Below, in pieces: positions 6,262-13,735 of a DNA stretch of 40,847 nucleotides (its first letter is position 1; the number at the start of each line of letters is the position of its first letter). The stretch is from positions 1-40,847 of the forward strand of contig CAJXOL010000007.1 in assembly GCA_913057675.1 (NCBI GenBank), written 5' to 3'. Made by a program: the position numbers and the translations under genes. The stretch is from an uncultured Pseudomonadota bacterium. GTDB lineage: Bacteria > Pseudomonadota > Gammaproteobacteria > Burkholderiales > Eutrophovitaceae. Below the pieces are notes generated by a model. The model saw only the letters and a program-made list of their open reading frames with translations. It had not been told where the DNA came from and did not search any database.

Positions 6262-9200
6262 TTAATGAAAATCTCTTGACGTTGTGGTGAGTTTACCAAG
6301 AAGAGGCGAGTAATCGATTAATTTTTTTGCAATGAGGTGAATAACCTCACCATCTCTTTCGACATGTCCCAAAACAACCATTAGTTGAGCCTTCATCAGT
6401 ATCTGACGTTGTTCGAAGGCGATTCGGTTCCAGATCACCACATTCGTATACCCCGTTTCATCCTCAAGAGTGAGGAATACCACACCACTGGATGTGCTGG
6501 GGCGTTGCCGGGAGGTGACGATTCCTGCTGCGCGAACCGATTGTCCACTTCGAAGTGCTTTGATCTTCTCGGCTGTTACTATTTTTCTTTTATTGAGTGC
6601 TGTTCTGAGTAAGCGCAGTGGGTGTTCTCGCAAGGTGAGCCCTAGACTCCTGTAATCAGCAACAATATTTTCACCCTTTGTCGGTGTGGGTAAGTTCAGA
6701 GACTCCTGTGTGCCTGGTAAGTGGTGAAATAGCTCGGGTGGGTTTAGGTCCAGCCCACGTGCCCACCAATTTGCTTGATGTCGATTCCCTATAGAGCTCA
6801 ATAAGGCATCAGCACGAGCGAGTGCGCGTAAGTCTTGTTTATTTAATCCCGCGAGCCTTGCAATTTGATCCATCGCTAAGTGTTCCGACCGATGAGCCAC
6901 AATTCTGTGTGCCGCATCGCTGGAGAGTCCCTTAATCATATTGAAGCCTAACCTGATAGCTGGCTTATCTGTGTTGGGTGTGTGAGTCAAATGACACTCA
7001 TGATGACTCAGTAATATATCTACGGGCAGAATCATCACATTATGGCGTTGTGCGTCTTGAATCAGTTGGGACGGGCCATAAAAACCCATCGGCTGGCTGT
7101 TGAGTAGTGCGCACGTGAACGCTGCTGGTTCGTGACGCTTAAGCCAGCTGGAGACGTACACGAGTAGAGCGAAGCTCGCTGAGTGAGATTCTGGAAATCC
7201 ATACTGCCCAAAGCCGAGAATTTGCTGGAATATTTGTTTAGAAAATTCTTTGCTGTACCCACGAAGTTGCATTCCTTGAAGGAGTTTTTTCTCAAGGTGT
7301 CCTAGACCACCGTTACGCTTCCAAGCCGCCATGGAGCGTCTGAGTTGATCGGCTTCGCCAGGCGTAAATCCCGCAGCCACAATAGCGAGTTGCATCACTT
7401 GTTCTTGGAATATGGGTACACCTAAAGTTCGTTCTAAAACTTTTTTAACATCAGCAGAGGGGTAGGTGACGGGCTTTTTACCCTGACGACGTTGCAGATA
7501 TGGATGAACCATACCGCCTTGAATAGGGCCAGGACGTACGATGGCGACTTCAATCACCAAATCATAAAAACACTTTGGTTTTAGTCTAGGGAGCATGGAC
7601 ATTTGTGCTCGAGATTCGATTTGAAAAACGCCAATGGTGTCTGCCTTCGATATCATTTCATAGACTTTTGGATCTTCTGGCGGTATGTCAGATATGGTGA
7701 AAGGTTTATGACGCCACTTTTCAATAAGATGCAGAGAGCGACGAATGGCGGAGAGCATGCCCAGTGCTAATACATCAATTTTGAGCAATCCCAGTGCATC
7801 TAGATCATCTTTGTCCCACTGTATTACGGTACGGTTTTTCATGACCGCATTCTCAACAGGGACTAACTGAGTCAGCGGGCCTTGTGAAATTAAAAACCCA
7901 CCAACATGCTGGGATAAATGTCGCGGAAATCCAGATAGTTCCTGAGTGATATAGATGAGTTGCCGAATGATTTTGGTGTTTGTATTAAAACCAGCTTCCT
8001 TGAGTCGTTCGGACCGACTCGATTTTTGTTCCCACCAGCTGAAACTCGTAGAAATACGATTAATTTGTTCTGTATCTAGTCCCAGTGCTTTGCCAACGTC
8101 TCTGAATGCACTTTTAGGTCGATAAGTGACGACAGTTGCAGTTAGTGCTGCTCGATCTCGGCCATACTTATTGTAGATATACTGAATCACCTCTTCTCGA
8201 CGGTCATTTTCAAAGTCGACGTCGATATCAGGTGGTTCGTGTCGCTCTTTAGATATAAATCGTTCGAATAACATTTCTGAGCGATTAGGATCTACTTCTG
8301 TGATACCTAATACATAACAAACTGCCGAGTTTGCCGCGCTACCTCTACCTTGAAATAGAATGCCTTGAGATCTGGCATAGCTGGTGATGTCAAATACGGT
8401 TAAAAAATATGATTCATAGTTCAATTCATGAATGATGCTGAGCTCCCGTTCAACCAGTAATTGAACCTTCTCTGGAATGGTTTGAGGAAATCTCCAAATG
8501 AGCCCTTTTTGAGTGAGCGCACGTAAATGTTCAGTTGTACTCATTCCATTCGGTGTAATTTCTTCGGGGTACTCATATTTGAGTGTACTGAGGTCAAAGT
8601 TGCATTGGTTGGCGATCGCGAGAGTTTCAGTAATGAGTTGAGAGGAATATAAGCGTTCGATCGAGTCAATGCTGCGTAGGTAACCTTCCCCATTTTGGGA
8701 TAATTCATAACCACTGTTTTTAACGGTTTTTTTGATTCGAATTGCATGGATCGTATCTCGTAGCATACGACGCTCCGGTATATGCATATGTGCGCTACCA
8801 ATTGCGACAAGAGGGACCATCATGAATTGTGACAAGCGTTCAATGGCCAGTATTTGTTTTTTTTCGTGATTGAGAAGAAGTTGCGCCACGCCAATCCATA
8901 CTTGATTTTTGAAATAATGTTTTAGCCAGACAAGGTCTTTGATCTGCCTCTCCTTTGATAAATCAGTGTTGGGTAGACATATCACGATGCAGTTGATTTC
9001 GACGTCTTTAAAATGTTTTTGGCTTAAGTAGTATTCGCCTTTAGATGCGCGACGACGTGCGGTACTGATGAGATTGCACATATAACCATAGCCGTCACGA
9101 TTTTTGGCAATCAGGATAAATCGAGTCCCTTCCTCAAGTTTAAATTCAGATCCAATTAGTAATTTAATATCTGCCGCTCGCGCGGCGACATGAGCACGTA

Positions 9201-9363
9201 CAACGCCAGCTACAGAGCACTCATCTGTGATCGCAATAGAGTGATATCCAAGTTTTTTGGCTTGTTCTACGAGTTCCTCAGGGTGTGAGGCGCCCGTAAG
9301 AAAACTAAAGTTGCTGATGCAATGAAGTTCTGCATAAGGGGTAATAACAGGGGCTGTCTTCAT
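6262..9363 (-). CDS. dnaE2: Error-prone DNA polymerase DnaE2
   Basis: A 1033-aa C-family DNA polymerase that does translesion synthesis in the ImuA-ImuB-DnaE2 mutasome. The N-terminal PHP domain begins AELHCISNFSFLTGASHP, the standard DnaE2 opening. The palm carries the catalytic acidic pair in PDIDVDFE (about residues 378-385) and the later KIDVLALG. A helix-hairpin-helix region and an OB-fold (about AAGIVTSRQRPSTSSGVVFL) finish the protein. The length is right for DnaE2 and shorter than replicative DnaE. I choose ATG 9363 because it overlaps the imuB stop as ATGA; an upstream ATG at 9387 would add 8 residues. It is the fourth gene of lexA-imuA-imuB-dnaE2 and should be induced by DNA damage. 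Confidence 0.97.
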   Translation of the reverse strand: MKTAPVITPYAELHCISNFSFLTGASHPEELVEQAKKLGYHSIAITDECSVAGVVRAHVAARAADIKLLIGSEFKLEEGTRFILIAKNRDGYGYMCNLISTARRRASKGEYYLSQKHFKDVEINCIVICLPNTDLSKERQIKDLVWLKHYFKNQVWIGVAQLLLNHEKKQILAIERLSQFMMVPLVAIGSAHMHIPERRMLRDTIHAIRIKKTVKNSGYELSQNGEGYLRSIDSIERLYSSQLITETLAIANQCNFDLSTLKYEYPEEITPNGMSTTEHLRALTQKGLIWRFPQTIPEKVQLLVERELSIIHELNYESYFLTVFDITSYARSQGILFQGRGSAANSAVCYVLGITEVDPNRSEMLFERFISKERHEPPDIDVDFENDRREEVIQYIYNKYGRDRAALTATVVTYRPKSAFRDVGKALGLDTEQINRISTSFSWWEQKSSRSERLKEAGFNTNTKIIRQLIYITQELSGFPRHLSQHVGGFLISQGPLTQLVPVENAVMKNRTVIQWDKDDLDALGLLKIDVLALGMLSAIRRSLHLIEKWRHKPFTISDIPPEDPKVYEMISKADTIGVFQIESRAQMSMLPRLKPKCFYDLVIEVAIVRPGPIQGGMVHPYLQRRQGKKPVTYPSADVKKVLERTLGVPIFQEQVMQLAIVAAGFTPGEADQLRRSMAAWKRNGGLGHLEKKLLQGMQLRGYSKEFSKQIFQQILGFGQYGFPESHSASFALLVYVSSWLKRHEPAAFTCALLNSQPMGFYGPSQLIQDAQRHNVMILPVDILLSHHECHLTHTPNTDKPAIRLGFNMIKGLSSDAAHRIVAHRSEHLAMDQIARLAGLNKQDLRALARADALLSSIGNRHQANWWARGLDLNPPELFHHLPGTQESLNLPTPTKGENIVADYRSLGLTLREHPLRLLRTALNKRKIVTAEKIKALRSGQSVRAAGIVTSRQRPSTSSGVVFLTLEDETGYTNVVIWNRIAFEQRQILMKAQLMVVLGHVERDGEVIHLIAKKLIDYSPLLGKLTTTSRDFH

Positions 9364-10784
9364 GCAAAAATGCCGTGTAAGAACCATTGGTTACTCACTG
9401 CATCTTTATATATCCAGACTTGTGAATAGTCTTGAGTTAAGGCTATGAAGTAATCTCTTTTGATGCCTTGATCATCCCACCATCCTGTTTCGATACGCTC
9501 AGGCCCGTCAATGATGGTTAATGGTCCGCGTAGGGTTGGGATGTCCGATACCGAAGTTAATGCTTTGGGTATGCGCAGTAACCAAGAGGGTCGATGATTG
9601 AGTTTTGTGTAGTGCTGATGTAGTCCTGGAATGGTCTCTCCCCAAGATTTTTCTGGACGATGGTCTGCACAGACGGTGATCCCATAGACAGATTTTTCTC
9701 CTACTCTGGCTTGTAGTTGGTCAATTAAATGACTTCGACTCAGTTCGCTCTGTTCTTCGTGAGGGAGTAGTGAATGACTGGATGGAGTTAAGGGTGTCTC
9801 TTGTATGGACCTAAGGTGAATTGACTCAATTCTAGAAGGAATGCTTTCTCGGTTAAGTCGTTCTTGAACTAGGTGAGTCAGATGTTTTGGATTTCTAGAG
9901 GGTGCTGAAAGTTTGAACTTGAAGTCATGCTGCAGTTTCTCTTCATTGACGATGCTTAGTTCAAACTGTATGACTCCGTATTGTTTAACCTGTAGGTAAG
10001 TGGTCATGCTTTGAATTATTCGATGAAGGCCAAATAGAAGTTCCCCTACTGAAGAGGCGGGAAGGTTGAGTGATACCTCAGAATCAAAATTTTCTGGTAA
10101 TGAAAAGAACGGTTGAGGATCTGGCTTTTTGCCGAAAGCTCGATCTAATTGATCCAACGCATAAGTTCCCCAACGTTGGGTTACTGCGGATCTGGGGATA
10201 CGTGCTAATTGGCCAATAGTTTTAATCCCAACATCATGCAGTTGCATGCCTGATATATCCCCAGATTCAATGATTGAGGTGGGTAATGGATCAAGGTGTT
10301 GAGACAGGTCATTGATTGTAAAGGCTGTGGTGTTTGATCTGTATCGTGAGAACCATATGGCGGCTAAAGGGGTGGGGGATACACCTGTGTGTACATGAAG
10401 CCCTAAATCAGTAATCGTTTGTGTTATTTGATTCTTTAGGCTTTGTGTGCCACGAAATAGCTTGATACTGGCTCCAATTTCAACGAGAACTGAACTCGGT
10501 AGTCGAATGCTTATTTGAGATGAATACTTGAAAAGTGATGTGGCGACTTCTTCTAGTTTTTTAATTTCTTGATTTTTGTTGCGGTGCTTAACTTGGATAA
10601 AATTTGACAGGACATAAGCCGCGGATAGCGCCATGCCATTTCGGATGCCTAATTGCTGAGACGTGTTGTTGCTTGCAATGATCGTATTCGTTGATTCGAC
10701 AATCACTACGGGTTCTTTAATCTCATCACCAATAGAAAAAATATCGATAGATAAATTTGGGAAACTTAGGCAAAGCCACAACAT
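9360..10784 (-). CDS. imuB: ImuB, inactive Y-family polymerase-like mutasome subunit
   Basis: A 474-aa homologue of Y-family polymerases that bridges DnaE2 and the beta clamp in the mutasome but lacks polymerase activity. It opens LWLCLSFPNLSIDIF where active enzymes have the DxDxF motif. The second acidic motif (SxDE) is replaced by LVEIGASIKLFRG at ~100-112. This loss of catalytic acids is a hallmark of ImuB. The region DQLQARVGEKSVYGI at ~350 is a conserved ImuB signature. Its start overlaps imuA by 19 bp and its stop overlaps the dnaE2 ATG, indicating tight translational coupling. I could not point to a clear clamp-binding motif by eye. Confidence 0.95.
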   Translation of the reverse strand: MLWLCLSFPNLSIDIFSIGDEIKEPVVIVESTNTIIASNNTSQQLGIRNGMALSAAYVLSNFIQVKHRNKNQEIKKLEEVATSLFKYSSQISIRLPSSVLVEIGASIKLFRGTQSLKNQITQTITDLGLHVHTGVSPTPLAAIWFSRYRSNTTAFTINDLSQHLDPLPTSIIESGDISGMQLHDVGIKTIGQLARIPRSAVTQRWGTYALDQLDRAFGKKPDPQPFFSLPENFDSEVSLNLPASSVGELLFGLHRIIQSMTTYLQVKQYGVIQFELSIVNEEKLQHDFKFKLSAPSRNPKHLTHLVQERLNRESIPSRIESIHLRSIQETPLTPSSHSLLPHEEQSELSRSHLIDQLQARVGEKSVYGITVCADHRPEKSWGETIPGLHQHYTKLNHRPSWLLRIPKALTSVSDIPTLRGPLTIIDGPERIETGWWDDQGIKRDYFIALTQDYSQVWIYKDAVSNQWFLHGIFA

Positions 10785-11404
10785 GTTTGGTGCAATAGGT
10801 TAGAGATTGATATTGCGCTAATGGGGCCTCCACCTCGTCGTTTCGGGATGTCGATTAGCGTTTCATTGTTGGCCTGCCTGACTATGATTCTCCAGGGTGT
10901 GGGATTGTTTTTATAGTTTGTTATTGGCTTTGTAAAAAAAGCACTCAACACTTTTTTTTCTTCTAATGCCAGTTGTAGTCGACGAATCATTTTTTCTGTT
11001 ATCTGTGGAATCCAACCGATGACCGCACTACAAGAGTTCGATCTCAATCCTTGTTCCATACACCATCCTGCGTCATTAATGTTCTGTGCCTGTGTGATGA
11101 TGACTTTGCTGGTATCGACGCCCATTCTGGATAGAAAGGGCGTATAGGGAATATGAGGAGGGCAGACTAATAAGATCCAGCGTGAATCTTGAGAGAGTCG
11201 AGCAAGTGCCGGAATCAATATCGAAAACTCACCAATTCCGATTTGGTGAGGTACGATTTCCATGAGTGTGCCAAGGGGCCATCCGTGGATTCTTTCGTCA
11301 ATATTGGTGAAGCCTGAAGGTACGTATCCAAGCGGATTGAGTTTGTGCTCTTTCCCTTTCCAGATATGAGTAGGGAGGATGGATTGAAGGAGGGGAGATG
11401 CCAT
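10766..11404 (-). CDS. imuA: ImuA, RecA-like mutasome accessory protein
   Basis: A 212-aa RecA/SulA-superfamily protein required with ImuB and DnaE2 for damage-induced mutagenesis. The N-terminus KLNPLGYVPSGFTNIDERI followed by GWPLGTLMEIVP is typical of ImuA. At the P-loop position it reads EIVPHQIGIGEFSIL (49-63), without the GKT/S of RecA, so ATP binding is doubtful, as in many short ImuA proteins. The C-terminal stretch PTPWRIIVRQ and the RRGGGP motif are also typical. The start ATG 11404 is 14 nt after lexA, and the gene overlaps imuB by 19 bp. It is under the LexA-controlled promoter. Confidence 0.93.
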   Translation of the reverse strand: MASPLLQSILPTHIWKGKEHKLNPLGYVPSGFTNIDERIHGWPLGTLMEIVPHQIGIGEFSILIPALARLSQDSRWILLVCPPHIPYTPFLSRMGVDTSKVIITQAQNINDAGWCMEQGLRSNSCSAVIGWIPQITEKMIRRLQLALEEKKVLSAFFTKPITNYKNNPTPWRIIVRQANNETLIDIPKRRGGGPISAISISNLLHQTCCGFA

Positions 11405-11418
11405 AATTCAGTCGATTA

Positions 11419-12021
11419 CTAATTGATTTTTCCGTTACGGATGATGCCAACCGCGAGGCCCTCTATGGCAAAGTCATCTCGTTCGCCATTCACATAGATA
11501 GGCTGAAAATCAGGATTTTCTGCTTCTAGCCATACTTCCTTGTTTTTCCGTTTGAAGCGTTTGACCGTGACTTCTTGGTTGATGCGTGCCACGATGATTT
11601 GCCCAGACCGTGCTTCTGATGTGGCATGGACGGCGAGTAAATCTCCATCATGGATGCCAACATCGCGCATGCTGCTTCCCCTCACTTTGAGTAGATAGTC
11701 TGCCGCAGGTCTAAACAAAGACTGCTCAACTTGGACCCTATTCTGTATGTGCTCTTCAGACAATATGGGTTGTCCAGCTGCCACTCGACCCACAATGGGC
11801 AGTCCGGCGTTTTTAAGTAGTTGTATTCCTCTTGATGTGCCACGTATGAGTTTGATGTGCCCTTTTTTTTCAAGTGCTTTGAGGTGGTCTTCGGCCGCAT
11901 TTGCAGATTTGAAACCCAGGGCTCGGGCTATATCTGATCGTGTAGGAGGGAAGCCAGTATTTTCAACAAAGCTTTGAATGAGGCTAAGAATTTCAGTTTG
12001 TCTTTGTGTCAGCAGTTTCAT
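11419..12021 (-). CDS. lexA: LexA SOS repressor
   Basis: A 200-aa repressor of the SOS response. The N-terminal winged helix (residues 1-65; [20 protein letters not shown]) binds the operator. The C-terminal S24 peptidase-like domain self-cleaves with RecA at A82-G83 (VAAGQP). The catalytic pair is S117 (RGSSM) and K154 (TVKRFK). The frame is open to 12102, but the family start [12 protein letters not shown] corresponds to ATG 12021, and the longer version would translate through the operator. It is the first gene of the operon lexA-imuA-imuB-dnaE2 and is autoregulated by the palindromic box 15-53 nt upstream. Confidence 0.97.
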   Translation of the reverse strand: MKLLTQRQTEILSLIQSFVENTGFPPTRSDIARALGFKSANAAEDHLKALEKKGHIKLIRGTSRGIQLLKNAGLPIVGRVAAGQPILSEEHIQNRVQVEQSLFRPAADYLLKVRGSSMRDVGIHDGDLLAVHATSEARSGQIIVARINQEVTVKRFKRKNKEVWLEAENPDFQPIYVNGERDDFAIEGLAVGIIRNGKIN

Positions 12022-12034
12022 ATCGATAGCAGTT

Positions 12035-12074
12035 AAATACCCAGTACTGTTATTATATACAGTACTGGGTATTT
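12035..12074. promoter_or_regulatory. LexA operator inside a 40-bp perfect palindrome
   Basis: The core CTGT-TATTATAT-ACAG (12047-12062) is a perfect gammaproteobacterial SOS box. It is embedded in a longer perfect inverted repeat: arms 12035-12050 and 12059-12074 are 16 bp each and fully complementary, with the 8-bp box spacer between them. Symmetry ends at 12034/12075. The box covers the lexA -10 element, so LexA bound here would block the promoter. Confidence 0.95.
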
Positions 12075-12079
12075 TCCAA
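12052..12079 (-). promoter_or_regulatory. Predicted lexA operon promoter
   Basis: On the minus strand TATAAT (plus 12052-12057) is a perfect -10. TTGGAA (plus 12074-12079) is a fair -35 with a 16-bp spacer. The start of transcription is expected near 12045, giving a ~24-nt leader before lexA. The LexA box lies across the -10 and spacer. Confidence 0.7.
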
Positions 12080-12102
12080 GGTAATATTTTTATAAAACGC
12101 AC

Positions 12103-12117
12103 GCACCATCGTAGTGC
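12103..12117. promoter_or_regulatory. NtrC-type binding site
   Basis: GCAC-CATCGTA-GTGC matches the NtrC (GlnG) half-site pair GCAC-N7-GTGC, and the dyad extends one further base (C/G) on each side. It lies about 140-150 bp upstream of the sigma-54 promoter of urtA, a normal distance for an enhancer site. This predicts nitrogen control of the urea locus. Confidence 0.6.
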
Positions 12118-12137
12118 GCCAGTTCTACCTTTTTGTC

Positions 12138-12159
12138 GTGCGGTGAGTGCAGTTAGTGC
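12138..12159 (+). repeat. Three GTGC direct repeats at 9-bp period
   Basis: GTGC begins at 12138, 12147 and 12156, each followed by a similar 5-mer (GGTGA, AGTTA, GTTTT). GTGC is also the NtrC half-site, so this may be a cluster of weak half-sites next to the good dyad at 12103-12117. Chance is not excluded. Confidence 0.4.
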
Positions 12160-12255
12160 GTTTTATCTCGTTATCACTCGTTGCAATCTCATGTCATTTG
12201 ATTTATGTGGTGCGCTTCTAATTTAAGCATCTGTTTTTTATGGTTTTTTTTATCA

Positions 12256-12271
12256 TGGCACGGTTCATGCT
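12256..12271 (+). promoter_or_regulatory. Sigma-54 promoter of the urea operon
   Basis: TGGCACG-GTTC-ATGCT matches the consensus TGGCACG-N4-TTGCW at all but one consensus base. The essential GG (-24) and GC (-12) are separated by exactly 10 bp. The predicted transcript start is near 12282, about 90 nt before urtA. With the upstream NtrC dyad this forms a standard nitrogen-regulated promoter. Confidence 0.75.
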
Positions 12272-12371
12272 TTATACCCTATTAGCAGTTCAGGATCTGA
12301 AGTTGATCTTAATAATTTCAGTTTCTGGGGTGAGGAAACATTTTTTTAACTACCGTTTAAGGATCATAAGA

Positions 12372-13622
12372 ATGAACCGAAAGCAATTCATAAAAACTGT
12401 AATTAGTGCGACACTCGGAATTAGTTCTGCGTTTGCAATGACGGCCCAGGCTGAGGAAACCATTAAGGTTGGCATCCTGCATTCTTTGTCGGGAACAATG
12501 GCTATTTCGGAGACGGCGTTGAAGAATACAGCGCTCATGACTATTGAGGAAATCAATGCTAATGGCGGATTATTGGGTAAACAACTTGAGCCAGTAGTGG
12601 TTGACCCTGCATCAAACTGGCCACTGTTTGCTGAAAAAGCCAGACAGTTAATCACGCAGGATGAGGTTGATGTCGTTTTTGGCTGTTGGACCTCTGTATC
12701 AAGAAAATCTGTATTACCAGTTTTTGAAGAATTAAATAATCTTCTGTTTTATCCCGTTCAGTACGAGGGGGAAGAGTTATCACAAAATGTGTTCTACACC
12801 GGAGCCGCTCCGAATCAACAAGCTATTCCAGCAGTTGAATATTTGATGAGTGAAGAGGGTGGTGGAGCTAAGCGTTGGTATCTTTTGGGGACAGACTATG
12901 TTTATCCTCGAACAACCAACAAAATCCTCCGAGCTTTCTTGATTTCTAAGGGTGTTGAAGAGTCAGATATTGAAGAGGTTTATACGCCTTTTGGTCACAG
13001 TGATTATCAAACCATTGTTGCTGATATTAAAAAATTCTCTGCTGGTGGGAAAACGGCTGTAGTGTCTACTATTAATGGTGACTCTAATGTTCCATTTTAC
13101 AAAGAGTTGGGTAATGCAGGCTTGAAAGCAACTGATGTCCCTGTCGTGGCATTCTCTGTTGGTGAGGAAGAGCTCCGAGGCATTGACACTAAGCCATTAC
13201 TTGGGCACTTGGCTGCTTGGAATTACTTCATGTCGGTTAAAGGTAAGCAAAACAGATCATTTACTAAAATGTATAAGGCATGGGCCATGAAAAACGGCGT
13301 CCCTAATCTTGATACTGTAGTAACTAATGATCCGATGGAGGCTACCTACGTTGGAATCAAAATGTGGGCACAGGCGGTAGAGCAGGCTGGAACTACGGAC
13401 GTAGATGCAGTCCGTGAGGCAATGGGTGGTCAGACATTCAAAGCGCCATCCGGCTTTACACTTACTATGGACGCGACAAATCACCATCTTCATAAGCCAG
13501 TTATGATTGGCGAGATCCTTCCAAACGGCCAATTTCAGGTGGTTTGGAGTACTAAGGCTCCCATCAGAGCTCAGCCTTGGAGCCCATTTATTACCGGCAA
13601 CGAGAGTAAGCAGGGATTGTAA
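12372..13622 (+). CDS. urtA: UrtA, urea ABC transporter substrate-binding protein
   Basis: A 416-aa periplasmic binding protein of the branched-chain amino acid/urea type that captures urea for UrtBCDE. The signal peptide spans residues 1-27 with cleavage after TAQA. The mature protein starts EETIKVGILHSLSGTMAISE, and VFGCWTSVSRKSVLPVFEE, NLLFYPVQYEGEE and STINGDSNVPFYKEL are UrtA signatures. The frame is open upstream to 12240, but ATG 12372 places the signal peptide correctly and has AAGGA about 9 nt upstream. It is the first gene of the urea operon, behind a sigma-54/NtrC promoter, and is followed by an attenuating hairpin. Confidence 0.96.
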   Translation: MNRKQFIKTVISATLGISSAFAMTAQAEETIKVGILHSLSGTMAISETALKNTALMTIEEINANGGLLGKQLEPVVVDPASNWPLFAEKARQLITQDEVDVVFGCWTSVSRKSVLPVFEELNNLLFYPVQYEGEELSQNVFYTGAAPNQQAIPAVEYLMSEEGGGAKRWYLLGTDYVYPRTTNKILRAFLISKGVEESDIEEVYTPFGHSDYQTIVADIKKFSAGGKTAVVSTINGDSNVPFYKELGNAGLKATDVPVVAFSVGEEELRGIDTKPLLGHLAAWNYFMSVKGKQNRSFTKMYKAWAMKNGVPNLDTVVTNDPMEATYVGIKMWAQAVEQAGTTDVDAVREAMGGQTFKAPSGFTLTMDATNHHLHKPVMIGEILPNGQFQVVWSTKAPIRAQPWSPFITGNESKQGL

Positions 13623-13689
13623 TAATCTCCTCTGGTGCTGGTATGAAATTGTTTAAATTACCAGTGTAAACGAAATACACAAAAGGTCT

Positions 13690-13715
13690 GCCTTGCTTCA
13701 AGCAGCAGGCTTTTT
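13690..13715 (+). terminator. Attenuating terminator between urtA and urtB
   Basis: GCCT-TGCT-TCA-AGCA-GC-AGGC forms a stem (one 2-nt bulge) followed by TTTTT (13711-13715). It lies in the only sizeable gap (113 bp) of the urt genes. Partial termination here would give more binding protein than membrane components, as is common in ABC importers. Confidence 0.6.
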
Positions 13716-13735
13716 GTGGTTAAGTTGACGCGAGC

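Larger units (their letters stand above)
12022..12371. other. Regulatory gap between lexA and urtA (350 bp)
   Basis: This divergent intergenic region has no credible gene. From left to right it holds the lexA promoter and LexA palindrome, an NtrC-type dyad, a three-copy GTGC direct repeat, a sigma-54 promoter match, and a ~90-nt untranslated leader before urtA. The frames that run through it are upstream extensions of lexA and urtA without start support. Confidence 0.7.

Noticed and set aside
12022-12102. N-terminal extension of LexA by 27 residues
   Set aside because: The extension would translate the LexA operator and promoter; the family start is at 12021.
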